Source of the DNA: Gammaproteobacteria bacterium BRH_c0
GTDB taxonomy: Bacteria; Pseudomonadota; Gammaproteobacteria; Pseudomonadales; Porticoccaceae
Direction of reading: 5' to 3'
NCBI GenBank assembly: GCA_000961645.1
Contig: LADM01000129.1
Span: 1-35,346 of the forward strand
DNA: 35,346 nt
Below, piece after piece: positions 8,525 to 16,912 of the stretch. The position numbers and the translations under genes are program-made. The notes below the pieces were generated by a model. The model made no database searches and was not told the origin of the DNA. It was given only the letters and a program-made list of their open reading frames with translations. Within the stretch, counting starts at the first letter, position 1. Every line of letters begins with the position of its first letter.

Positions 8525-9337
8525 ATGGATCTTGGTATAGCAGGTAAAGTCGCCCTGGTGACAGGCGGCTCCCACGGTATTGGTCGCGCGATTTCCGAAG
8601 ACCTGGGGCGCAATGGTTGCAAGGTGGTGGTCGTGGCCCGCAAACAGCAGTGGCTCGACGAGACGGTAAAGGCGATCCGCGATGAAGGTGGCGAAGCCGT
8701 GTCAGTGTCAGCAGATCTGCTGGATTTTTCCAGCTACCCGCGCATGGTGGCGGAGGCCGAAAAAGCCTTTGGCACAACACCCGATATTGCGATTTATTCC
8801 CCCGTGGGGCCGCCCTCCGGCGCCTTTGACGATTTCAAGGACGAGGACTTCGACAAATCCTACACCGCCGTGGTCAAGGGTTTTGCCAATTTTGTGCGCG
8901 CCGTGGCGCCCGGCATGAAGGAAAAGCGCTGGGGCCGTATCGTCACCATTGGCTCCGGCCATGGCAAGTTGCCAGCGCGCCTTTCCACCCTTCATTTCAG
9001 CTATGTGCTCGCCAATACCAACCGCCCTGCGGCCCTGGGTTTGAGCCGCACCATTGCCGATGAGCTCGGCCCTTACGGCATTACTGTCAACACCATACCG
9101 CCCGGCTTTATCGATACCGGCGAAAACTACAAGGCGTTCTTTGAAGTCTGCGCCGCGCGGGAAGGCCTTACCTATGAACAATTCATGGAGCGCGAGCTGA
9201 AGCGTATCCCCATGAACCGCTATGGCACGCCGGAGGAGATTTCCGGCGTGTGCGCGTTTTTGTGCTCCCAGCGGGCGGCTTACATCACCGGCCAATATAT
9301 CGTGGTGGACGGCGGGCATATGGAGACCTATTTTTAG
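8525..9337 (+). CDS. SDR-family oxidoreductase-like protein, atypical active site (copy 2)
   Basis: The 270-residue protein is a tandem paralogue of the gene before it, opening with the same [10 protein letters not shown] segment. It shares the nucleotide motif TGGSHGIG, the IYSPVGPP segment in place of NNAG, and the altered catalytic block Y160-V-L-A-N164 followed by [11 protein letters not shown]. The start at 8525 is chosen because it aligns with copy 1 and has GAGGA 8 bases upstream; an in-frame ATG at 8480 would add residues encoded by the repeat. Conservation of the same lysine loss in both copies argues against a sequencing error. The product is perhaps a heteromeric partner of copy 1 or acts on a related substrate. 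Confidence 0.88.
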   Translation: MDLGIAGKVALVTGGSHGIGRAISEDLGRNGCKVVVVARKQQWLDETVKAIRDEGGEAVSVSADLLDFSSYPRMVAEAEKAFGTTPDIAIYSPVGPPSGAFDDFKDEDFDKSYTAVVKGFANFVRAVAPGMKEKRWGRIVTIGSGHGKLPARLSTLHFSYVLANTNRPAALGLSRTIADELGPYGITVNTIPPGFIDTGENYKAFFEVCAAREGLTYEQFMERELKRIPMNRYGTPEEISGVCAFLCSQRAAYITGQYIVVDGGHMETYF

Positions 9338-9384
9338 GGAAGGCCCAGCAGGTTGCGCGCCTCCGGCGTGCAACCTGATTGCCC

Positions 9385-9417
9385 CGACCACAGCACGACC
9401 ACAGCACGACCACAGCC
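9385..9417 (+). repeat. Three tandem 11-bp direct repeats
   Basis: CGACCACAGCA occurs at 9385 and 9396, with a third copy differing in its last base at 9407, in the 98-base gap between the second SDR gene and the acyl-CoA dehydrogenase gene. The 11-base period is close to one helical turn. It may be a protein-binding tract or simple slippage; nothing decides between these. Confidence 0.6.
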
Positions 9418-9435
9418 CGATCATAGGTAGTCACC

Positions 9436-11070
9436 ATGCCCCGGCACCCGGTGAACGACATCTTCAACCAGCCTCCGGCGCTGGAGAATTTCAACCGCTT
9501 TGAAGCTAATCGTGCGCTGCGCGACGCTGTGCGACGCGAAGGTGCCGACTGGGCCGCCGAGGAACTGGCCGCCTGTGGTGCAGAGTTGGGCTCGACCGAG
9601 TGGATCGAGCGCGGTCGCCTTGCCAACGATTTCCCTCCTCGTCTGAATCGTTTCGACCGCTTCGGTCACACTGTCAATACCTTTGAGTTTCATCCCGCCT
9701 GGCATCAGTGTCTTAACTGGATTAATCAGCGCGGTCTCGCCGGTGCCAGCTGGGACGACGACAGGTCGGGCGCCCAGGTGCGCCGCAGCGCCCTGTTTCA
9801 GCTGTTTGCCGAAGTGGAGTGCGGCAGCCTCTGCCCCGCTACCATGACCCACGGCGCCGTGCCGGTGCTCGCCAGGGCAGGAGGCTTTGCTGAGCCCTGG
9901 CTGAAATTGCTGCGCGAGCCTGTCTACGACCAGCGTTTTATGCCCATCGAAGGCAAGCGTGGCGCCCTGATGGGGATGGGCCTCACCGAGCGCCAGGGCG
10001 GCTCGGACGTGCGCGCCAATACCAGCCGCGCGGAACCCGACAGTGATGGCTGGTATCGCCTGCATGGCCACAAATGGTTTTTCTCGGCCGCCATGTGCGA
10101 TGCCTTTCTGGTGACGGCACAGGCGCCGCAAGGACTTACGTGTTTTTTCCTGCCGCGCTTTACACCGGACGGCGAGGAGAACGCCCTCCGCATATTGCGC
10201 GACAAGGACAAGCTCGGTGACCGCGCCAATGCCAGTGCCGAAGTCGAGTTTCACGGTGCCCTGGTGCGACGCGTCGGCGAGGAGGGGCGGGGTATCGCCA
10301 CGGTGCTTGAAATGGCCAACTACACCCGCCTCGATTGCGCCAACGGTTCGGTGGGCATTATGCGATCGGCGCTGTCCGAAGCCCTGCAATGTGCCCGCTA
10401 TCGCAAAGTGTTTGGCAAGACCTTGGACCGGCAACCGCTGATGGTCAATGTACTGGCGGATCTGGCGCTGGAGATGGAAGGCCATACTGCCCTGTGCCTA
10501 CGGGTTGCCGCCTGCCTCGACGCCCAGGCGCGCGACCCGGAGGCTGCGTTGCTGCAGCGGCTGTTGATACCGATTGCCAAGTACTGGGTGTGCAAGCGCG
10601 CCCCGACGGTGATCGCCGAAGCCATGGAGGTGACGGGTGGCAACGGTTATGTAGAGACGGGCCCGATGCCGAGGCTTTTTCGCCAATCGCCGCTTAACTC
10701 CATTTGGGAAGGCGCTGGCAATATCATGTGCCTCGATGTGCTGCGGGTTCTGGCACGGGATAGCAGCGTGCTGGCGCTGTTGTTCACGCAGCTGGAGGGC
10801 ACACAGGGGTTGTCTTCCCGTTACGACTGGGCGCTGGCGGATATCAAGCAGCGCCTGACCTCGACCACCCTTCACGAAGGCGACGCCCGCTGGCTGGTGG
10901 AGCGGCTGGCGTTGATTATTCAGGCGTCATTGCTGCTGGCAGACGGGGCTTCGCCGCTGGCGGAAGCGTTTTGCCGCAGCCGCCTGGGTGAGCGTGCGGG
11001 CAGGGCCTTTGGCTGCCTTGAGGGGGCGACGGACTTCAGGACTATTCTCGATCGCGCCATGCCTGTGTAG
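9436..11070 (+). CDS. aidB: AidB-like acyl-CoA dehydrogenase family protein
   Basis: The 544-residue flavoprotein matches AidB in length and in diagnostic blocks. These are FNQPPALENFN at the N-terminus, EVECGSLCPATMTH, the GMGLTERQGGSDVRAN flavin-binding stretch (near 175-190), and the C-terminal block beginning LNSIWEGAGNIM, which continues into a leucine-rich helix. Family knowledge: E. coli AidB is an FAD-bound tetramer with weak isovaleryl-CoA dehydrogenase activity, DNA binding and a role in alkylation protection. Close relatives in catabolic clusters may instead act as acyl-CoA dehydrogenases. Here it follows two SDR genes and faces TonB-dependent receptors, which fits catabolism as well as protection. 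The ribosome site is weak (AGGT). Confidence 0.85.
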   Translation: MPRHPVNDIFNQPPALENFNRFEANRALRDAVRREGADWAAEELAACGAELGSTEWIERGRLANDFPPRLNRFDRFGHTVNTFEFHPAWHQCLNWINQRGLAGASWDDDRSGAQVRRSALFQLFAEVECGSLCPATMTHGAVPVLARAGGFAEPWLKLLREPVYDQRFMPIEGKRGALMGMGLTERQGGSDVRANTSRAEPDSDGWYRLHGHKWFFSAAMCDAFLVTAQAPQGLTCFFLPRFTPDGEENALRILRDKDKLGDRANASAEVEFHGALVRRVGEEGRGIATVLEMANYTRLDCANGSVGIMRSALSEALQCARYRKVFGKTLDRQPLMVNVLADLALEMEGHTALCLRVAACLDAQARDPEAALLQRLLIPIAKYWVCKRAPTVIAEAMEVTGGNGYVETGPMPRLFRQSPLNSIWEGAGNIMCLDVLRVLARDSSVLALLFTQLEGTQGLSSRYDWALADIKQRLTSTTLHEGDARWLVERLALIIQASLLLADGASPLAEAFCRSRLGERAGRAFGCLEGATDFRTILDRAMPV

Positions 11071-11088
11071 CCGCAGATGATCTAGTTG

Positions 11089-11104
11089 ATTGTCGATCGA
11101 CAAT
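11089..11104. other. Perfect 16-bp palindrome
   Basis: ATTGTCGATCGACAAT is a perfect dyad 18 bases beyond the acyl-CoA dehydrogenase stop codon, between convergent genes. No U-run follows, so it is not an obvious intrinsic terminator; it could be a factor-dependent stop structure or a protein site. Confidence 0.45.
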
Positions 11105-11153
11105 TTCACTCTGTGGCCGTCGATTCTTTTGGGTATCTCCCTTTCATTCAGGC

Positions 11154-11180
11154 AAAAAAAACCGCCGGTCGCCCGGCGGT
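11154..11180 (-). terminator. Intrinsic terminator of the third TonB-dependent receptor gene
   Basis: On the minus strand an 8-bp GC-rich stem (arms 11173-11180 and 11161-11168, 4-base loop) is followed by seven U residues (11160-11154). It lies about 37 bases past the receptor stop codon. Confidence 0.9.
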
Positions 11181-11216
11181 TAATGCACTTTGGGATCGTT
11201 TTGCTGTTACAGCGTA

Positions 11217-13724
11217 TTACTGGGCGCCAAACCGGTAGCGCACCTGGGCACCCCACATGCGGGGCTCGTTGTAGACAGCAGATGCAGTACCGACGAAGGC
11301 GTAGTAGGAGTTAAGAGCCACTGCGTGAAGATCATCGGTGGCGTTGCGAACGAAAAACGCCAGATCAAAGTTGCTGTTCAGCACATTGGACCAATCGGCG
11401 CGCAGGTTCAGATTGCCGTAGCCATCCTGCTTGCCAAAGCCATCGGACAGAGCGGTGTCGTTGAGCCACACCGAAGATTGACGGTAGTAATCGGCCATCA
11501 GTGTGATGTCACCCCATTCGGCAGGAGTTGGCAGTGTGTAGCGCACGCCGATGGTGCCCTGGTTTTCCGGTGTGCCGGTGTAGGGGCTGTCCTCGTAGGG
11601 CAGCACTGCGCCGGTGATTACATTGGTCACAAAACCGGGCCATTCCTTGTACTGGGCATCGATATAGGAGTAGGTGAGCGACAGTTCAAGGCGGTCAGTG
11701 ACCAGGAATTGAGTGCTCAGCTCCAGCCCCTGAATCTCGGCCTTGGCAATGTTATTGACCTGGGTGGTGGGTGCGCCCTGGGTGCCGATATTTTCGCTGC
11801 GTTGAATATCCTCGTACCACATTTTGTAGATCGCGGCATTGGTGCGCACCGGCATATCGCCGATCGCCCAGTCGGCCTTGATGCCCAGTTCCAGGTCATC
11901 CACGGTTTCCGGGTCGTAGTTCAGTTCAAACCCCGGCGGTGGATTCTGAGGGTTGCTGGCAGTGTTGGTGCCACCGGGCTTGAAGCCGCGACGGTGTGCC
12001 AGGTACACCAGGGTATCGTCGTTGAACTGATAATCGAGACTGATGGTCCAGCTGGGGGCGGAATCATCCAGGCCCGGGCGATCCTGGAAGGTATTGCCAG
12101 GCACCAGGTTGCCACTCATCAGTGCCAGCTGGTCGACGGGGATCTGGCCGCGGGTACCGGAGGATTCCGTCCAGCGATAGCCGGTGGTCAGTTTCAGGCC
12201 TTCAAGCAGCCATTCGGAGAGGTCGAAGGTGGTCTGGGCGAAGTAGCCTTTTTGTTCGTCTTCCTGGTCGGCAGAGAAACCGCCGACGATGGTGGGAGAG
12301 AAGGTGGGGCTCAGCGCATTGCCGAAAGTGGCGAACAGGGGCGGATAGTTCAGATCGAACTGCTGCTTCTCGATGTAGTAACCGACAATCCAGGAGTGGC
12401 GGCCATCGATGTCACCCATGACCTGGAATTCTTCACTGTAGTCGTCGAGCCAGTCATTCTTTCCGCTTGCCGCTGATGAAGGGACGGGCTGGAAGTTCTG
12501 GTAATCCCAGTTGTTGTACACCAAGCCGTTGGGCAGCGGGTTGCCGCCGTCATAGGTGGTGCGTACACCCAGGTTGCGGATGGTGCTGAACACGTTCTTG
12601 ATAGTGACATCGCCGAGAAAGCCGATCTCGCCGAGATCAAAAGTGGTGATATTCAGCAGTTGATCGGTCTTGCCCTTGAAGATCAGTTCACCACCAGCGA
12701 GGTTGCGGCGCTTGGCGCTGTCGCCGCCGGTGGTGACCCGCTCTTCTTCAGCGATCAGCTGATCGCGCAGTGAGTTCAGAATGCCGAGGCGTTGCGTGGC
12801 GCAAGCCTGGCTGCCAGCGGCATTGCCGGGATTCAGTGCGCCACACAAGCCCTGCACGGCAAACCAGCCGGGGCCGGCACCGGGGGTGGTGTTGTACAGC
12901 GCAAAGTTCTCGTTGACGTTCAACAGCACGGAGCCACTGTTGTTTTCATCCACTTCATTGTGGGCATGCATGAAGTAGCTGTTGATGGAATCTGTTGGTG
13001 TGAACTCGATACCCAGGCGGTAGGAATTGCGATTGCGATCATCCAGTGTCTGCCCGGTGTTTAGCGTTTTGGTAAAGCCGTCGCGGCGCACAATATTCGC
13101 TGCCAGGCGGGCGTTCAACACACCTTCAACAATGGGCACGTCGATGGCACCAGTGGTTTCACGCCAGTTGTATTCGCCGATGGTCTGTTCCAAAAAGCCA
13201 CCGAATTCGCCGGTTGGACGCTGTGGCGAGAACAGTATTGCACCACCGGTGCTGCTGCGACCGAACAGGGTGCCCTGCGGGCCTTTCAGCACCTGTACCG
13301 AGGCGAGGTCAAAAAGCTGGGCATTGTTGCCGATGCTGATCCGTGCGCCATTGCCGAGGGGTGCGTCGGCAAAGTAGGTGACGACGCTGGGGCTGGAGCC
13401 AAAGGTCTGGCCCTGGCCGCGGATAAAGTAGGAGACGCTGTTGCGCTGGATGCTCTGATTGCGAATTTCGAGACCTGGGGTATGAAATTTCAGGTCATCG
13501 GGCTTGGTGACACCCTTGACACGCAGATCGTCACTGCTCAGTGCGCTGACCGACACGGGGACTTCCTGAAGGCTTTCCTCCCGCTTCCGGGCGGTGACCA
13601 CGATTTCCTCAAGGCGTGTGACAGTACCAGATTGAGCAAGCAGTGGCGGAGCAATCACAGTAGCGAGCGCAGTGATGCCTATACCGGCAACATGGCGGCG
13701 CATGGATGGTGCTTTCAATAACAT
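11217..13724 (-). CDS. TonB-dependent outer-membrane receptor (paralogue 3)
   Basis: The 835-residue protein has a signal peptide ending near residue 30 and a TonB-box region EEIVVTARKREESLQ. A plug domain to about residue 160 follows, with the conserved FIRGQGQTFG and VQVLKGPQGTLFGRSSTGG blocks, then a 22-strand barrel ending in RYRFGAQ. There is no N-terminal signalling extension, so it should not work through a FecI/FecR-type sigma cascade. Family knowledge: these receptors use TonB/ExbBD energy to import ligands across the outer membrane; this subgroup is common in bacteria that degrade hydrophobic compounds as well as in iron uptake. The ribosome site is AGAGGG. It has its own upstream dyad motif (13828-13844) and terminator. 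The substrate is unknown; the barrel loops differ from those of its two neighbours. Confidence 0.93.
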   Translation of the reverse strand: MLLKAPSMRRHVAGIGITALATVIAPPLLAQSGTVTRLEEIVVTARKREESLQEVPVSVSALSSDDLRVKGVTKPDDLKFHTPGLEIRNQSIQRNSVSYFIRGQGQTFGSSPSVVTYFADAPLGNGARISIGNNAQLFDLASVQVLKGPQGTLFGRSSTGGAILFSPQRPTGEFGGFLEQTIGEYNWRETTGAIDVPIVEGVLNARLAANIVRRDGFTKTLNTGQTLDDRNRNSYRLGIEFTPTDSINSYFMHAHNEVDENNSGSVLLNVNENFALYNTTPGAGPGWFAVQGLCGALNPGNAAGSQACATQRLGILNSLRDQLIAEEERVTTGGDSAKRRNLAGGELIFKGKTDQLLNITTFDLGEIGFLGDVTIKNVFSTIRNLGVRTTYDGGNPLPNGLVYNNWDYQNFQPVPSSAASGKNDWLDDYSEEFQVMGDIDGRHSWIVGYYIEKQQFDLNYPPLFATFGNALSPTFSPTIVGGFSADQEDEQKGYFAQTTFDLSEWLLEGLKLTTGYRWTESSGTRGQIPVDQLALMSGNLVPGNTFQDRPGLDDSAPSWTISLDYQFNDDTLVYLAHRRGFKPGGTNTASNPQNPPPGFELNYDPETVDDLELGIKADWAIGDMPVRTNAAIYKMWYEDIQRSENIGTQGAPTTQVNNIAKAEIQGLELSTQFLVTDRLELSLTYSYIDAQYKEWPGFVTNVITGAVLPYEDSPYTGTPENQGTIGVRYTLPTPAEWGDITLMADYYRQSSVWLNDTALSDGFGKQDGYGNLNLRADWSNVLNSNFDLAFFVRNATDDLHAVALNSYYAFVGTASAVYNEPRMWGAQVRYRFGAQ

Positions 13725-13827
13725 GGGTAACCCTCTTGGTATTTCTTTGGATTTATGTGCTCAGACACGACGCTAAGTGCGTGAGTCCGAGGTCGTCGGG
13801 TAAGGCAGCGACTTATTTGATCATATA

Positions 13828-13844
13828 TTTACGCATGCGTCAAA
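13828..13844. promoter_or_regulatory. Candidate shared operator upstream of receptor paralogue 3
   Basis: TTTACGCATGCGTCAAA is a near-perfect dyad centred on GCATGC, 104 bases before the receptor start codon. The same motif, with one or more changes, occurs at nearly the same distance before both other receptors. On the minus strand it includes TTGACG, which may double as a -35 element. Confidence 0.6.
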
Positions 13845-13940
13845 ATAATACCTGATTGCAGTGGTGCGATTCAAGAATTAATAGGACATTAATGTAAATA
13901 TATGTAAGGGGCGTCTGGGGCGTGTCGGGGGCGTTGGAAT

Positions 13941-13970
13941 AAAAAGTGCCGCCAGTCAGTTGGCGGCACT
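13941..13970 (-). terminator. Intrinsic terminator of the second TonB-dependent receptor gene
   Basis: On the minus strand, a perfect 10-bp stem AGTGCCGCCA/TGGCGGCACT (arms 13961-13970 and 13945-13954, 6-base loop) runs into UUUUAUU. It lies about 39 bases past the stop codon. Confidence 0.92.
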
Positions 13971-14008
13971 TGGGCTGCTCAGATAGTGAGTATTGACAAT
14001 TGCGGCTC

Positions 14009-16570
14009 TTACTGGTCACCAAAACGATAGCGCAGGGTGGCTCCCCACATTCTGGGCTCACTGTACACAGCGGCAATTGTGCCGGTGTAGGCGAAGTAGG
14101 AGGGGGCCGCAACCATGTGAATGTCATCGGTGACATTGCGAACGAAGAATGAAATATCAAATGGCTGGTTGAATACACTGGACCAATCAAAACGCAGGTT
14201 GAGATTGCCATAGGTGCCCTGCCTGCCAAGGCCGTTGTCATCCAGTGCTGTATCGTTAAGCCATACGGCACTCTGGCGATAGTAATCTCCCATAATGGCC
14301 ATTTCGCCCCACTCCGCCGGGGTTGGCAGCGTGTAGCGGACGGTGACAGTACCCTGATGCTCAGGCGTTCCCACATAGGGGCTGTCTTCCAGCTGGAGAA
14401 CTTCGCCAGTGACAATGTTCACGGTAGTGCCTGGCCACTTGGTGTATTCGGCATCGATATAGGAATAATTGAGGCCCAGTTGCAGGCGGTCAGTTGCCAG
14501 TAACTGGACGCTGAATTCCAGGCCCTGTATCTCAGCCTCGGCAATGTTGGCCACCTGTGTGCCGATACTGGTGCTGCTGCCGGAACCGATGGTGATGGTC
14601 TCATTGCGTTGGATATCGGTGTACCACATCTTGTAAAGGGAAGCGTTGGTGCGCACTGGCATGCCCGCCAGTTCCCAGTCGGCCTTGACGCCGAGCTCTA
14701 TGTCATCGACGGTTTCCGGATCGTAATTGAGCTCGAAGTCGGGGCTGGCAGCGCTGGGCGGAATATTGGAGCCACCGGGTTTGAAACCGCGGCGATGGGC
14801 AAGGTACACCAGGGTATCGTTGTTGACCTGATAGTCGAGGCTGATGTTCCAGCTCGGTGCAGAGTCATTTGTTTTGGGGATCTGGTTTTCCACTGGGCCT
14901 GGTCTCAGGATGCCCTCAAAGAAGTAGGCGTTGGCGTCGTAGGGGGTGCTGGGGCGGTCCGCTTTGGATTCCGTCCAGCGATAGCCGGTTGTCAGCTTCA
15001 GGCCATCTGCCAGCCAGTCAGACAGGTCCAGGGTGGTCTGGGCAAAATAGCCCTTTTGCTGATCGGTCTGGTTGGTCGAAAAACCCGATACCACGGAGGG
15101 CGCCAGGTTGGGGAACAGAACATTGCCAAACAGTGAGAACAGGGGCGGATAGTTCAGGTCGTACTGTTGTTTCTCCATGTAATAACCGAGGATCCAGGAG
15201 TGCTTGTCGGCGATGGTGCCGAGAATCTGGAATTCCTCACTGTAGTCATCCAGCCAGTCGTTGCTGCCGTCAGCGGCGCTTGAGCCAACAGGCTGAAAGT
15301 TCTGGTAATCAAAGTTGTTATGCACCAGACCATTGGGGATTGGGCTGCCGCCATCGTATTTGGTTCTGACGCCCAGATTGCGAATGGTGCTGAACACGTT
15401 TTTAATGCTGACATCACCCAAAAATCCCAGTTCGCCGAGGTCAACAGTGGTGATATTCAGCAGCTGGTCGCTCTTGCCCTTGAATATCAGTTCGGCGCCG
15501 GCCATGTTGCGGCGTTTGGCGCTGTCGCCGCCATTTTGCACCCGCTCCTTTTCAGCCAGCAGGCCGTTGCGCAGGTCGTCGAGGATACCCAGACGCTGAT
15601 TGATGCAGGACTGGGCGCCAGCCGGATTGCCGGGGTTGAAGTTGTAACAGACCCCCTGCGCACCGGGAACCAGCCCCGGCGGGAGAGCCACCGCAAACCA
15701 GCCGCCACCCTGGAAGGGTGTGGTGTTGTAGATCTGAGCAACCGCGCTGTTCTCGGCAAAATCGAGCAGCACCGAGCTGCTGTTGTTCTCATCCACCTTG
15801 TTGTGGGCATACATCAGGTAGCTGCTCAGCCAGTCGGTAGGTGTGAATTCGAGGCCGAAGCGAAATGATTCCCTGTCGCGGTCATCAAGTTCTTGCCCGG
15901 TGTTGATGGCGCGGGTAAAGCCGTCCCTGCTGACCAGGTTCCCCGCGAACCGCGCACTGAGAACGTTATCAATGATGGGTATGTTGATGGCGCCGTTGGT
16001 TTCCCGGAGGCCGTAATTGCCAAGGGTTTGTTCAAGGAATCCGCCGAATTCATTGGTCGGTCGCTGGGGGGAAAAGAGCACTGCGCCACCGGTAGTGCTG
16101 CGCCCAAACAGTGTTCCCTGGGGGCCCTTGAGCACCTGTACGGACTCAAGATCAAAGAGAGGTGAGTTATTGCCAATACTGATGCGAATGGAATTGCCTA
16201 GGGGGGCATCAGCGAAATAGGTGGCCACCGCCGCCTGGGAGCCAAAGGTCTGGCCCTGGCCCCGTATAAAGTAGGAAATACTGTTGCGCTGGATGCTTTG
16301 ATTGCGGATTTCAAGGCCGGGTGTATGGAACTTGAGATCATCGGGCTTGGTGATGCCCTTGACCCGCAAATCCTCTGAACTGAGTGCACTAATGGCGATC
16401 GGCACTTCCTGCAGGCTCTCCTCCCGTTTGCGCGCAGTGACAACAATTTCCTCGAGAGCCTGTGGGCTGGCAGAGGGTTGCCCGTAAACAAGGGGGGCTG
16501 CCATGGTTGTCAGGGCGGCCAGGGCGAGTGCGGGTGCGGAATAATGTAAATGCGGGTTCTTCAATGACAT
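14009..16570 (-). CDS. TonB-dependent outer-membrane receptor (paralogue 2)
   Basis: This 853-residue receptor has the same layout as its neighbours: signal peptide, EEIVVTARKREESLQ, a plug domain with FIRGQGQTFGS and GPQGTLFGRSTTGG, and a barrel ending in RYRFGDQ. The plug is almost identical to paralogue 3, while the barrel carries distinct insertions (for instance a longer Gly/Pro-rich loop near residues 285-305). That pattern suggests duplication followed by divergence of the ligand-facing loops. The ATG at 16570 has GGAGAG 9 bases upstream. The gene has its own terminator on the 3' side and the shared dyad 102 bases upstream. The ligand is unknown. Confidence 0.93.
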   Translation of the reverse strand: MSLKNPHLHYSAPALALAALTTMAAPLVYGQPSASPQALEEIVVTARKREESLQEVPIAISALSSEDLRVKGITKPDDLKFHTPGLEIRNQSIQRNSISYFIRGQGQTFGSQAAVATYFADAPLGNSIRISIGNNSPLFDLESVQVLKGPQGTLFGRSTTGGAVLFSPQRPTNEFGGFLEQTLGNYGLRETNGAINIPIIDNVLSARFAGNLVSRDGFTRAINTGQELDDRDRESFRFGLEFTPTDWLSSYLMYAHNKVDENNSSSVLLDFAENSAVAQIYNTTPFQGGGWFAVALPPGLVPGAQGVCYNFNPGNPAGAQSCINQRLGILDDLRNGLLAEKERVQNGGDSAKRRNMAGAELIFKGKSDQLLNITTVDLGELGFLGDVSIKNVFSTIRNLGVRTKYDGGSPIPNGLVHNNFDYQNFQPVGSSAADGSNDWLDDYSEEFQILGTIADKHSWILGYYMEKQQYDLNYPPLFSLFGNVLFPNLAPSVVSGFSTNQTDQQKGYFAQTTLDLSDWLADGLKLTTGYRWTESKADRPSTPYDANAYFFEGILRPGPVENQIPKTNDSAPSWNISLDYQVNNDTLVYLAHRRGFKPGGSNIPPSAASPDFELNYDPETVDDIELGVKADWELAGMPVRTNASLYKMWYTDIQRNETITIGSGSSTSIGTQVANIAEAEIQGLEFSVQLLATDRLQLGLNYSYIDAEYTKWPGTTVNIVTGEVLQLEDSPYVGTPEHQGTVTVRYTLPTPAEWGEMAIMGDYYRQSAVWLNDTALDDNGLGRQGTYGNLNLRFDWSSVFNQPFDISFFVRNVTDDIHMVAAPSYFAYTGTIAAVYSEPRMWGATLRYRFGDQ

Positions 16571-16671
16571 ATCTTGCTCTCCATGTGTTTATTTTAGGTA
16601 TAGCGGGTGAACAACTCTTTGAGAAACGTACGGAAATAGAAGGATCAGTCAGCCAGGTTGTTGTATGTATA

Positions 16672-16688
16672 TTGACCTTTGCGTCAAA
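16672..16688. promoter_or_regulatory. Candidate shared operator upstream of receptor paralogue 2
   Basis: TTGACCTTTGCGTCAAA lies 102 bases before the start codon and aligns without gaps to the dyads before the other two receptors. On the minus strand the first half reads TTTGACGCA, identical to paralogue 3. Confidence 0.55.
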
Positions 16689-16851
16689 TTCTATAACCGC
16701 CGGAGGGGGCTGTGTCAAGCAACAATGTGACGATTATGTCAATTTTACAAATGGAGGGCGGTGAGGTGGGTGGTTGCACTACCCGCGAATCAGCTCGTGA
16801 AAGCCATAGCGCAAGGTAGTAAACCACTGAAAAGGCACGAATCTCAGGGCA

Positions 16852-16880
16852 AAAAAAACCGCAGGGATCACCTGCGGTTT
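16852..16880 (-). terminator. Intrinsic terminator of the first TonB-dependent receptor gene
   Basis: On the minus strand, a 10-bp stem AAACCGCAGG/CCTGCGGTTT (arms 16871-16880 and 16856-16865, 5-base loop) is followed by a run of U residues. It lies about 33 bases past the receptor stop codon. Confidence 0.92.
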
Positions 16881-16912
16881 CGAGAGTTGGTTATACCAAC
16901 AATAGTGGCTGA

